A stretch of 17,500 nt of DNA from contig DKUU01000017.1 of NCBI GenBank assembly GCA_002490835.1, positions 1 to 17,500 of the forward strand, given 5' to 3'. The stretch comes from Lachnospiraceae bacterium UBA7196 (lineage in GTDB: Bacteria > Bacillota > Clostridia > Lachnospirales > Lachnospiraceae). This document shows, piece after piece, positions 1 through 5,090 of this stretch (positions are counted from its first letter, which is position 1; the number at the start of each line of letters is the position of its first letter). The translations under genes and the position numbers were made by a program. Below the pieces are notes generated by a model. That model was not told the origin of the DNA, did not search any database, and saw only the letters and a list, made by a program, of their open reading frames with translations.

Positions 1-153
1 CTTCTCGGAAATGGACAGCCCTGCCGCGTCATCCGCCGCACGGTTGATCTTGTAACCGGAAGAGAGCTTCTCGGTGGACTTAGCCTGAGAAGAAGTGGTC
101 AGTCCAAGCATTCTGTTAGAGTTCATCGCTGTGATATTGTGTTTAACGATCAT
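1..153 (-). CDS. hag: Flagellin, N-terminal fragment (cut by window edge)
   Basis: Flagellin is the filament subunit exported by the flagellar type III apparatus. Only the first 51 codons are in the window, starting at ATG 153-151. The peptide begins MIVKHNITAMNSNRMLG and continues with a LSSGYKINRAADDAAGLSIS motif (residues about 31-49), the highly conserved D0/D1 helix of bacterial flagellins. A strong ribosome binding site (AAGGAGG, 162-168) lies 8 nt upstream. The gene follows csrA on the same strand after a 110-nt spacer containing a hairpin and apparent CsrA sites. I find no convincing promoter of its own, so it may depend on transcription entering through csrA. The symbol follows B. 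subtilis usage; fliC would be equally valid. The gene is open at the window edge with no sign of damage. Confidence 0.95.
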   Translation of the reverse strand, partial: MIVKHNITAMNSNRMLGLTTSSQAKSTEKLSSGYKINRAADDAAGLSISEK

Positions 154-161
154 AATACATA

Positions 162-170
162 CCTCCTTGT
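162..170 (-). promoter_or_regulatory. Flagellin Shine-Dalgarno with overlapping CsrA-type motif (BS2-like)
   Basis: On the minus strand this reads ACAAGGAGG and is the flagellin ribosome binding site. The first seven bases match the ACARGGA core that CsrA/RsmE proteins recognise. Such overlap between a CsrA site and the Shine-Dalgarno is the known arrangement for CsrA repression of flagellin in Bacillus. The sequence match is direct; CsrA binding is inferred. Confidence 0.65.
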
Positions 171-176
171 GGTTGC

Positions 177-200
177 CGGCGGTAAATCCTTTTACCACCG
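177..200 (-). promoter_or_regulatory. Flagellin leader hairpin presenting AGGA in the loop (CsrA BS1-like)
   Basis: The minus-strand transcript can form a 10-bp stem (177-186 with 191-200, one G-U pair) closed by the tetraloop AGGA (187-190). A GGA exposed in a hairpin loop is the canonical high-affinity CsrA target. Its GGA lies 23 nt upstream of the GGA in the Shine-Dalgarno, a spacing compatible with one CsrA dimer bridging both sites. The hairpin has no following U-run, so it is not a terminator. Confidence 0.7.
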
Positions 201-224
201 TTTGTTGATTGATAGTGTATAATA

Positions 225-254
225 AACCCAAAGCCCCTAGGTTAGCTTCGGGCT
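225..254 (-). promoter_or_regulatory. Stem-loop just after csrA
   Basis: On the minus strand two 10-nt arms (245-254 and 225-234, with two G-U pairs) enclose a 10-nt loop, starting about 10 nt after the csrA stop codon. It is followed only by TATT, so it would be at best a weak terminator. It may partly attenuate transcription or act as an RNA-processing or stability element between csrA and flagellin. Function is inferred from position only. Confidence 0.4.
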
Positions 255-263
255 ATTACCGTG

Positions 264-536
264 TCAGTGCGCCGCTCTCCTTATGTTGTCGTTTACCACA
301 ACCTTTTTCTTCCGATACTTCTCTTCCAGCTCCGGCGCCGCGTGGTAGCGGGCGATCTTTTCGATATCCTCTTCTGACTGCGCGTGATTTTCCAGCGCAC
401 GGCTCCTCACAATGTTGATCTCTTTCGGAACATCCAGCATCACCTTTGTGTGGTTCCTGCTGCCGCCCAGAAAGACGATCCTGATATCCTCGCCGATCTG
501 AATATACTCTTCCGTGTTTACTGTCATTCTAAGCAT
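264..536 (-). CDS. csrA: CsrA-family translational regulator, divergent, with long C-terminal tail
   Basis: CsrA is a small dimeric RNA-binding protein that represses translation by covering Shine-Dalgarno regions; in Gram-positive flagellates its main target is flagellin mRNA. The 90-residue product starts MLRMTVNTEEYIQIGEDIRI and keeps the CsrA landmarks E10, I14, G15, the LGG turn (23-25), PKE at 37-39 and R44, the RNA-contact arginine. It lacks the usual Arg pair at positions 6-7 (here V6-N7), although an Arg is present at 3. A charged tail of about 30-40 residues follows the normal end of the family (about 50-60 aa). The start at 536 is chosen because GGGAGG lies 7 nt upstream and the family begins with ML; the frame stays open upstream but that part is antisense to the recombinase. 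The gene sits directly before flagellin. No fliW, the usual CsrA antagonist gene, is visible here. Confidence 0.85.
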   Translation of the reverse strand: MLRMTVNTEEYIQIGEDIRIVFLGGSRNHTKVMLDVPKEINIVRSRALENHAQSEEDIEKIARYHAAPELEEKYRKKKVVVNDNIRRAAH

Positions 537-583
537 CTTAGACCTCCCTGCCTTTTCCCTTTGCGTGGTCGCCGCCTTGCGTT

Positions 584-611
584 TTGCAAATGCAACTTTT
601 TGTATTAAAAT
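584..611 (+). promoter_or_regulatory. Candidate sigma-A promoter of the recombinase, overlapping the left inverted repeat
   Basis: TTGCAA (584-589), a 16-nt spacer and TAAAAT (606-611) form a moderate sigma-A-like promoter facing the recombinase gene. The -10 lies inside the left inverted repeat and the -35 outside the invertible segment, so inversion would separate them. This is a consensus match only. Confidence 0.35.
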
Positions 612-618
612 GTTGCAT
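590..618. repeat. Left inverted repeat, tyrosine-recombinase site (IRL)
   Basis: This 29-nt imperfect palindrome has 12-nt arms (590-601 and 607-618, one mismatch) around a 5-nt asymmetric core GTATT (602-606). Arms of 11-12 bp flanking a short core are the usual architecture of tyrosine recombinase crossover sites. Its reverse complement matches 1328-1355 almost base for base. The core is GTATT here and AATAC in the other copy, so the sites are inverted relative to each other. Confidence 0.75.
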
Positions 619-660
619 GTCAGACGCTTTCTTAACCCTGTTATGTCACAGCACATGAAA

Positions 661-667
661 AAGGAGG
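661..667 (+). promoter_or_regulatory. Ribosome binding site of the recombinase
   Basis: AAGGAGG lies 7 nt before ATG 675 and fixes the start of the recombinase inside the invertible segment. Confidence 0.85.
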
Positions 668-674
668 AAATCTT

Positions 675-1253
675 ATGAGTACGACATATCCGATCAAAGA
701 CAGAAACAAACTGGAAACTTTCCGGGACTATTACAAAGACAAACGGCCGATCCCCCGCAACTTTACGCTGATCGTCATGGGACTGAACACGGCTTTCCGC
801 ATCGGCGACATTCTGCGGCTGAAATGGAAGGACGTCTGGCAGGCGGACGGATGTCCCTGCAGCCACATCCGCATTGAAGAACAAAAGACGGGCAAAGCGC
901 GCACCGTCCCCATCAACAATGCCCTGCGGCAGGCTCTGGAAGCCTACCGGAAATCTCTTACAGGCACAACTTCGCTAAACTGGCTTTTCCCCAGCCCGCA
1001 CAGTCCGTCGCAGCCGCTCTCGCGCCATCAGGCCTACCGGATCGTAAAGAGCGCGGCCGCCGCCTGCGGCCTGCCCGATAACATCAGCTGCCACTCCCTG
1101 CGCAAGACCTTCGGGTATTTTGCGTGGAAGAACGGGACACCGCCCGCTATGCTGATGGATCTCTACAATCACTCTTCCTATCAGATCACCAAACGGTATC
1201 TTGGCATCGAGCAGGAGGAGCGCGATCAGGTGTATCTACAGATCAATCTGTAA
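675..1253 (+). CDS. Small tyrosine recombinase (FimB/FimE-size DNA invertase candidate)
   Basis: This enzyme would catalyse site-specific strand exchange through a 3'-phosphotyrosine intermediate. The 192-residue protein is essentially a catalytic domain, like the FimB/FimE fimbrial-switch recombinases (about 200 aa), and lacks the long N-terminal core-binding and arm-binding domains of phage integrases. All active-site positions are visible: R42 in TAFRIGDILRLKW, K71 in the beta-hairpin (K74 is the alternative), H140 and R143 in CHSLRKTF, H166 in YNHSS, and nucleophile Y175 in TKRYLG. It starts at ATG 675 after AAGGAGG. It is divergent from csrA and convergent with rplQ, and lies entirely between the two inverted repeats. 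Nearby self-sites and lack of other phage genes favour a dedicated invertase over a prophage or transposon integrase. Frame is intact. Confidence 0.93.
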   Translation: MSTTYPIKDRNKLETFRDYYKDKRPIPRNFTLIVMGLNTAFRIGDILRLKWKDVWQADGCPCSHIRIEEQKTGKARTVPINNALRQALEAYRKSLTGTTSLNWLFPSPHSPSQPLSRHQAYRIVKSAAAACGLPDNISCHSLRKTFGYFAWKNGTPPAMLMDLYNHSSYQITKRYLGIEQEERDQVYLQINL

Positions 1254-1280
1254 TTTTTTAATTATTTTTGGAAAAAGGGG

Positions 1281-1307
1281 TTAAGGATTCCATGAATTCT
1301 CCGATAT
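1281..1307 (+). promoter_or_regulatory. Sigma-28 (SigD/FliA) type promoter inside the invertible segment
   Basis: TTAA (1281-1284), a 15-nt spacer, then TCCGATAT (1300-1307). The flagellar sigma-28 consensus is TAAA-N15-GCCGATAA/T, so the match is 3/4 and 7/8 at the right spacing. It lies 20 bp inside the right repeat and points right, where only a terminator and the convergent rplQ follow. After inversion it would lie upstream of csrA-flagellin, the expected sigma-28 targets. Confidence 0.7.
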
Positions 1308-1327
1308 ATATTTTGAAACGAAGAAAG

Positions 1328-1355
1328 ATGCAACATTTAATACAAAATGTTGTGT
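1328..1355. repeat. Right inverted repeat, tyrosine-recombinase site (IRR)
   Basis: This is the inverted partner of 590-618. Compared with the reverse complement of that copy, it has one T fewer in a T-run, one A-to-T change and a CA-to-TG change near the outer end; the core AATAC and flanking AAAA are identical. The dyad is therefore slightly offset. Nothing beyond the 28-29 bp is shared by the flanks, which marks the repeat as a discrete site. Confidence 0.75.
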
Positions 1356-1380
1356 CTTTTATTTTATCCAAAAAGGCAAA

Positions 1381-1410
1381 AAAAAATCGAGTGACTTAAC
1401 ACTCGATTTT
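1381..1410. terminator. Bidirectional intrinsic terminator after rplQ
   Basis: A perfect 12-bp stem (1381-1392 with 1399-1410) with a 6-nt loop ACTTAA has an A-run on its left side and a T-run on its right. On the minus strand it ends the ribosomal superoperon 16 nt after the rplQ stop with a run of eight U. On the plus strand it would stop transcripts from the recombinase or the sigma-28 promoter before they run antisense into rplQ. Confidence 0.92.
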
Positions 1411-1426
1411 TGATAACGCTGCTATT

Positions 1427-2032
1427 TTATACCAGCTCCAGAACGACTTCCATCGCCGCGTCGCCTTTACGGGGACCGATCTTGATGATTCTGGTGTAGC
1501 CGCCGGGGCGGTTCGCGTACTTAGGACCGTACTCATCGAAAAGCTTATCCACAAGATTGACTTCCTTGGTATTCTTCTTGCGGCCTGCCGGTGCTGTCGG
1601 CACTTCCTTCACAGGATAAAGTACCTTCATCATCTGGCTTCTCGCATGAAGTCTGGAAGGCAGGTCCTTTTTGATCTCCTTCTCGACCTCGTCGTATACG
1701 GTCACGGTCACGCCGTTCTCGATGCGCAGGATCTTACCGTCCTTATCGCGGTGTGTCTCGGAAAGCACCGCTTTCGTGTCCTTGTCCACGATCTGCTTTA
1801 CTCTCTTACCGTCCTTATCCTTGCGGGGAACCTTCGCGGTCACCTTAACGGTCTCGAAATTATCTTTTTCTTTCACGGCGAGCGTGATCAGGGGCTCTAC
1901 CATCTTACGAATCTCCTTCGCTCTTGCCTCCGTGGTCACGATCTTTCCATGATATAAAAGAGCGGTAACCTGACTTCTGAGTAATGCCTTTCTCTGGTCA
2001 GACGTTCTGCCCAGTTTTCTGTATTTTGCCAT
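1427..2032 (-). CDS. rplQ: 50S ribosomal protein L17 with large internal insertion
   Basis: L17 is a large-subunit protein near the exit tunnel region. The N-terminal part (MAKYRKLGRTSDQRKALLRS, then EPLITLA at 46-52) and C-terminal part (GGYTRIIKIGPRKGD, 177-191) match the family closely. At 201 residues it is far longer than usual (about 115-130). The excess is mainly a lysine/aspartate-rich segment at about residues 58-124, plus a shorter one at about 140-158. The second of two adjacent ATGs (2032) is chosen because GGAG lies 6 nt from it but only 3 nt from the first (2035), and L17 normally begins MAxYRKLG. It is the last gene of the superoperon. Confidence 0.95.
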   Translation of the reverse strand: MAKYRKLGRTSDQRKALLRSQVTALLYHGKIVTTEARAKEIRKMVEPLITLAVKEKDNFETVKVTAKVPRKDKDGKRVKQIVDKDTKAVLSETHRDKDGKILRIENGVTVTVYDEVEKEIKKDLPSRLHARSQMMKVLYPVKEVPTAPAGRKKNTKEVNLVDKLFDEYGPKYANRPGGYTRIIKIGPRKGDAAMEVVLELV

Positions 2033-2088
2033 CATCGGCTCCTTTCTGAGTGCACTTCGGGCTTACCTCAAATAAAATACTGTCTATG

Positions 2089-3048
2089 TTACGCCTCATC
2101 GCTGGGATTCAGCTGTAACCCTAATTCCTTTAACTTAGCAAGCACTTCCTCTAAGGACTTACGGCCAAGGTTCCTGACCTTCATCATGTCTTCGGAAGTC
2201 TTGTTTGTCAATTCCTCCACGGTATTGATGCCTGCTCTCTTTAAGCAGTTGTAGGAACGGACAGAAAGCTCCAGCTCGTCGATGCTCATCTCCAGCACCT
2301 TTTCCTTCTCGTCGTCCTCCTTCTCCACCATGACCTCTGCGGTCTTGGCGTTCTCGGACAGGTCGATAAAGAGACTTAAGTGCTCGCTCAACACCTTCGC
2401 CGCAAGGCTGACCGCCTCGTCGGGTACCAGCGTGCCGTTCGTAAACACATCGAGCGTCAGCTTATCAAAATCCGTAATCTGGCCCACACGGGTATTCTCC
2501 ACGGTCACATTGACCCTCTCCACAGGCGTGTAGATGGAATCCACCGCGATCACCCCGATGGGAAGATCATCCGTCTTATTCTTATCAGCACCCACATAGC
2601 CCCGGCCTCTTGTAATGGTCAGTTCCATGTACAACTTCGTGTCCTTACCGCTCAGGGTCGCAATCACCAGATCGGGATTGAGGATCTCGATATCCTGATC
2701 CACCTGAATATCGGAAGCCCGCACGATGCCCTCGCCCTCATACTCAATGTAGGCAGTCTTTACCTCATTAGAATCGCTGTTGTTCTTGATGGCAAGACTC
2801 TTGACGTTCATGATGATCTCGGTCACGTCTTCCTTGATACCGGGAACGGAACTGAACTCGTGAAGAACACCCTCTATCTTGACCTGACTCACCGCCACGC
2901 CGGGCAGGGAAGACAGCATGATCCTCCTGAGTGAATTGCCGAGAGTAATGCCGTAACCTCTCTCCAACGGTTCCACCACAAATCTTCCATACTTTTTATC
3001 TTCGGAGATCTCTACTACTTCAATATTCGGCCTTTCAAATTCAAACAC
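2089..3048 (-). CDS. rpoA: RNA polymerase alpha subunit
   Basis: Alpha dimerises to start assembly of RNA polymerase; its C-terminal domain contacts UP elements and activators. The 319-residue protein shows the N-terminal assembly domain (LERGYGITLGNSLRR at about 28-42, then SSLPGVAV) and a linked C-terminal domain from about residue 254 (MSIDELELSVRSYNCLKRAG) with the helix-hairpin-helix NLGRKSLEEV. Length is normal. The start is GTG at 3048, preceded by GGGGGTG; no upstream ATG fits. It lies between rpsD and rplQ, the standard alpha-operon position. Confidence 0.98.
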   Translation of the reverse strand: MFEFERPNIEVVEISEDKKYGRFVVEPLERGYGITLGNSLRRIMLSSLPGVAVSQVKIEGVLHEFSSVPGIKEDVTEIIMNVKSLAIKNNSDSNEVKTAYIEYEGEGIVRASDIQVDQDIEILNPDLVIATLSGKDTKLYMELTITRGRGYVGADKNKTDDLPIGVIAVDSIYTPVERVNVTVENTRVGQITDFDKLTLDVFTNGTLVPDEAVSLAAKVLSEHLSLFIDLSENAKTAEVMVEKEDDEKEKVLEMSIDELELSVRSYNCLKRAGINTVEELTNKTSEDMMKVRNLGRKSLEEVLAKLKELGLQLNPSDEA

Positions 3049-3066
3049 CCGGACACCCCCTTATTT

Positions 3067-3660
3067 TTACTTGGAGTACAACTCGACGATAAGCATCTCA
3101 TTTACAGGCACATCGATCATCTCTCTGGTGGGAAGATACTTCACGGTCCCCTTCATTGCCTCCTGATCCATGTCGATCCATTCGGGAACAAGTCTGCCGC
3201 CCGTCACCTCAAGGATGTCCTTATAGCGCTGCAGAGATTTCGCCTTCTCCCTCACTTCGATCACATCGCCCGCCTTTACCAGATAAGACGGTATCTGTAC
3301 CGGCTTGCCGTTTACCAGAAAATGTTTGTGGCCTACTACCTGTCTTGCTTCACGTCTCGTACGCGCAAGGCCCATACGAAACACTACGCTGTCCAGTCTG
3401 CTCTCCAGCATCGTCATCAGGTTTTCACCCGTCTGGCCCTTCATTCTGTCGGCCTTTTCATAGTAATTTCTGAAAGGCTTCTCCAGCACGCCGTAGATAA
3501 ATTTCGCTTTCTGCTTCTCCCGAAGCTGAAGACCGTACTCGCTGATCTTCTTGCCCGCTCTCGCGGAAGTTCTGTTGGATTTCTTGTCATATCCCAAAAA
3601 CGTGGGATCGAGATCTAAGGATCTGCATCTCTTTAATACCGGAACTCTGTTTACTGCCAT
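3067..3660 (-). CDS. rpsD: 30S ribosomal protein S4
   Basis: S4 is a primary 16S rRNA binder that nucleates 30S body assembly and often autoregulates its own mRNA. The 197-residue protein has the N-terminal RCRSLDLDPTFLG segment without the zinc-binding cysteine set (C-minus type), then an S4 RNA-binding domain at about 90-155 (ESRLDSVVFRMGLA, VNGKPVQIPSY). It starts at ATG 3660 with AAGGAG 6 nt upstream. The 59-nt spacer from rpsK holds a small GTACC/GGTAC stem, not enough to claim an S4 operator. Confidence 0.97.
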   Translation of the reverse strand: MAVNRVPVLKRCRSLDLDPTFLGYDKKSNRTSARAGKKISEYGLQLREKQKAKFIYGVLEKPFRNYYEKADRMKGQTGENLMTMLESRLDSVVFRMGLARTRREARQVVGHKHFLVNGKPVQIPSYLVKAGDVIEVREKAKSLQRYKDILEVTGGRLVPEWIDMDQEAMKGTVKYLPTREMIDVPVNEMLIVELYSK

Positions 3661-3719
3661 GATTGGCTCCTTTCTGTTTTTGTTTACAGTACCGAGGTAC
3701 CTTCTTCCAAAGGGTAAAA

Positions 3720-4115
3720 TTAAACGCGGCGTCTCTTAGGCGGACGGCAGCCATTGTGCGGCACGGGCGTCACGTCGCGGATGCTGGTGACTTCCAGTCC
3801 GCATGCCTGCAATGCACGGATCGCCGCCTCACGGCCCGATCCGGGGCCTTTTACCATAACGTCCACAGTCTTTAAGCCGTGGATGAGAGCAGCCTTAGTC
3901 GCTGTCTCCGCAGCCATCTGCGCTGCATAGGGAGTAGATTTCCTTGAACCTCTAAAGCCAAGACCGCCCGCACTCGCCCAGCTAAGCGCATTACCTTCGT
4001 TGTCCGTAAGGGTCACGATGGTATTGTTAAAGGAAGACTGGATGTGCGCCTGTCCATGTTCAACGTTTTTCTTGACACGTTTCTTTGTCACTTTCTTGGT
4101 AACTTTCTTTGCCAT
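3720..4115 (-). CDS. rpsK: 30S ribosomal protein S11
   Basis: S11 forms part of the 30S platform around the E/P-site region of 16S rRNA. The 131-residue product has a lysine-rich start (MAKKVTKKVTKKRVKK) and the family signatures HIQSSFNNTIVTLTD, GGLGFRGSRKSTPYAAQ and the C-terminal DVTPVPHNGCRPPKRRRV. It starts at ATG 4115. The ribosome binding site is weak for this operon (a GGAGAAAG about 15 nt upstream), which may point to translational coupling with rpsM. Confidence 0.97.
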   Translation of the reverse strand: MAKKVTKKVTKKRVKKNVEHGQAHIQSSFNNTIVTLTDNEGNALSWASAGGLGFRGSRKSTPYAAQMAAETATKAALIHGLKTVDVMVKGPGSGREAAIRALQACGLEVTSIRDVTPVPHNGCRPPKRRRV

Positions 4116-4161
4116 AATAAACTAACCTACTTTCTCCAATTCTACGTTTCCTGTTATCAGA

Positions 4162-4530
4162 TTACTTTTTCTTGTTCGCAACGGTTCTCTTGGGACCTTT
4201 TCTCGTTCTCGCGTTCGTCTTTGTCTTCTGACCGCGGACAGGAAGCCCCTTCCTGTGACGGATTCCTCTGTAGCAGCCGATTTCCTGAAGACGCTTAATG
4301 TTAAGCGCTACCTCTCTTCTGAGATCACCTTCCACCATGTAATCCTTTTCGATGACTTCCGCCAGTCTCTTCACCTCGTCGTCGGTCAATTCTCTGACAC
4401 GGGTGTCAGGATTTACGTTTGCTGCCGCAAGGATCTTGTTCGAGCTGGTTCTGCCGATCCCGTAGATATAGGTCAAGCCAATCTCTACACGTTTCTCTCT
4501 GGGTAAGTCAACACCTGCAATACGAGCCAT
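4162..4530 (-). CDS. rpsM: 30S ribosomal protein S13
   Basis: S13 sits at the 30S head and contacts tRNA and the inter-subunit bridge to L5. The 122-residue product begins MARIAGVDLPREKRVEIGLTY and contains GIGRTSSNKILA and the C-terminal RHRKGLPVRGQKTKTNART motif. A clear GGAGG precedes ATG 4530 by about 9 nt. It is preceded by an unusually long structured spacer from rpmJ. Length is typical. Confidence 0.98.
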   Translation of the reverse strand: MARIAGVDLPREKRVEIGLTYIYGIGRTSSNKILAAANVNPDTRVRELTDDEVKRLAEVIEKDYMVEGDLRREVALNIKRLQEIGCYRGIRHRKGLPVRGQKTKTNARTRKGPKRTVANKKK

Positions 4531-4569
4531 TTACCATTTCCTCCATTTCTTTTGCATTTTCATGCGTTG

Positions 4570-4641
4570 CGCGTGAATAGTCACGCGGTGACACTAATTG
4601 ATTGAGGCGGGAATTTCACCGCCCAACCGGATCAGGATCCG
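4570..4641 (-). promoter_or_regulatory. Three consecutive stem-loops in the rpmJ-rpsM spacer
   Basis: The 156-nt spacer 4531-4686 contains three short palindromes: 4570-4576/4581-4587 (7 bp, loop 4), 4606-4610/4619-4623 (5 bp, loop 8) and 4628-4633/4636-4641 (6 bp, loop 2). None has a U-run. The position just upstream of rpsM is where the S4-binding leader lies in the enterobacterial alpha operon, so a ribosomal-protein-responsive leader is possible. I do not recognise a named RNA family. Confidence 0.35.
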
Positions 4642-4686
4642 ATCTTTCCAAACATAGTTGGTATCAAAAAGTGGGCTCTCTATCTA

Positions 4687-4800
4687 TTAACCCTGTACCT
4701 GCTTATGTTTCGGATTTTCACAAATAACCCTGATCTTTCCCTTTCGCTTGATGATCTTGCACTTCTCGCAAATCGGTTTTACTGATGATCTGACCTTCAT
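4687..4800 (-). CDS. rpmJ: 50S ribosomal protein L36
   Basis: L36 is the smallest large-subunit protein. The 37-codon frame encodes MKVRSSVKPICEKCKIIKRK and ends in NPKHKQVQG. It has the zinc-ribbon ligands C11, C14, C27 and H32, so it is the zinc-binding (C+) form. ATG 4800 is preceded by AAGGAGG at 4811-4817. It is the first gene after a strong internal promoter and lies between infA and rpsM as in other Firmicutes. Confidence 0.97.
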   Translation of the reverse strand: MKVRSSVKPICEKCKIIKRKGKIRVICENPKHKQVQG

Positions 4801-4833
4801 CTCAAACCCTCCTTTCAAAAAAGACCGTTTTAC

Positions 4834-4862
4834 ATTATAACACCAAATCCTACCATTGGCAA
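4834..4862 (-). promoter_or_regulatory. Strong sigma-A promoter upstream of rpmJ
   Basis: On the minus strand TTGCCA (4862-4857), a 17-nt spacer and TATAAT (4839-4834) give 5/6 and 6/6 consensus at ideal spacing, in the infA-rpmJ spacer. Predicted start is near 4827, giving a short leader. It would drive rpmJ-rpsM-rpsK-rpsD-rpoA-rplQ independently of the upstream superoperon promoter. Confidence 0.85.
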
Positions 4863-4871
4863 GACTTTTTA

Positions 4872-5090
4872 TTATTTATCTCTCCAAATGATTCTGCCTT
4901 TGGACAGATCATAGGGAGAAAGCTCTAACGTAACCTTATCGCCGGGGAGAATACGGATAAAATTCTGGCGCAGCTTGCCGCTGATGTGCGCGAGTACCAC
5001 ATGTCCGTTCTCCAGTTCCACCTGAAACATGGTATTCGGCAGCTTTTCAATTACGGTTCCTTCAATCTCAATAACATCAGCCTTTGACAT
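4872..5090 (-). CDS. infA: Translation initiation factor IF-1
   Basis: IF-1 binds the 30S A site and assists IF-2 and IF-3 in initiation. The 72-residue protein is an OB-fold of standard length: MSKADVIEIEGTVIEKLPN, then NGHVVLAHISGKLRQNFIRILPGDKVTLELSPYDLSKGRI. ATG 5090 lies inside the last codons of the KOW gene (14-nt overlap), with a purine-rich GAGAGG site within that gene, so the two are probably translationally coupled. Confidence 0.98.
   Translation of the reverse strand: MSKADVIEIEGTVIEKLPNTMFQVELENGHVVLAHISGKLRQNFIRILPGDKVTLELSPYDLSKGRIIWRDK

Larger units (their letters stand above)
590..1355. mobile_element. Predicted invertible DNA segment: tyrosine recombinase plus sigma-28 promoter
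   Basis: Two inverted recombination-site-like repeats (590-618 and 1328-1355) bracket a recombinase gene and an outward sigma-28-type promoter. Core-to-core distance is about 737 bp. In the orientation given, the recombinase reads rightward and the promoter points at the rplQ terminator. After inversion the promoter would read leftward into csrA and flagellin with a leader of roughly 100 nt. I therefore interpret it as a flagellar phase switch in the OFF state. The repeats, gene and promoter are seen directly; inversion is inferred from site orientation and the recombinase class. Confidence 0.75.

Noticed and set aside
225..254. Intrinsic terminator after csrA
   Set aside because: The stem has two G-U pairs and is followed only by TATT, far weaker than the terminator at 1381-1410.
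590..618. The palindrome as a simple operator for a repressor
   Set aside because: Two inverted copies exactly bracketing a tyrosine recombinase, with an asymmetric core, fit a crossover site better. A secondary autoregulatory role cannot be excluded.
537..884. N-terminal extension of CsrA (open frame reaching 884, 206 residues)
   Set aside because: The extra part is antisense to the recombinase, resembles nothing, and the family start with its own ribosome binding site is at 536.
590..1355. Repeats as attL/attR of an excisable integrated element
   Set aside because: The cores are in inverted, not direct, orientation, and no phage or conjugation genes lie between them; inversion fits better.
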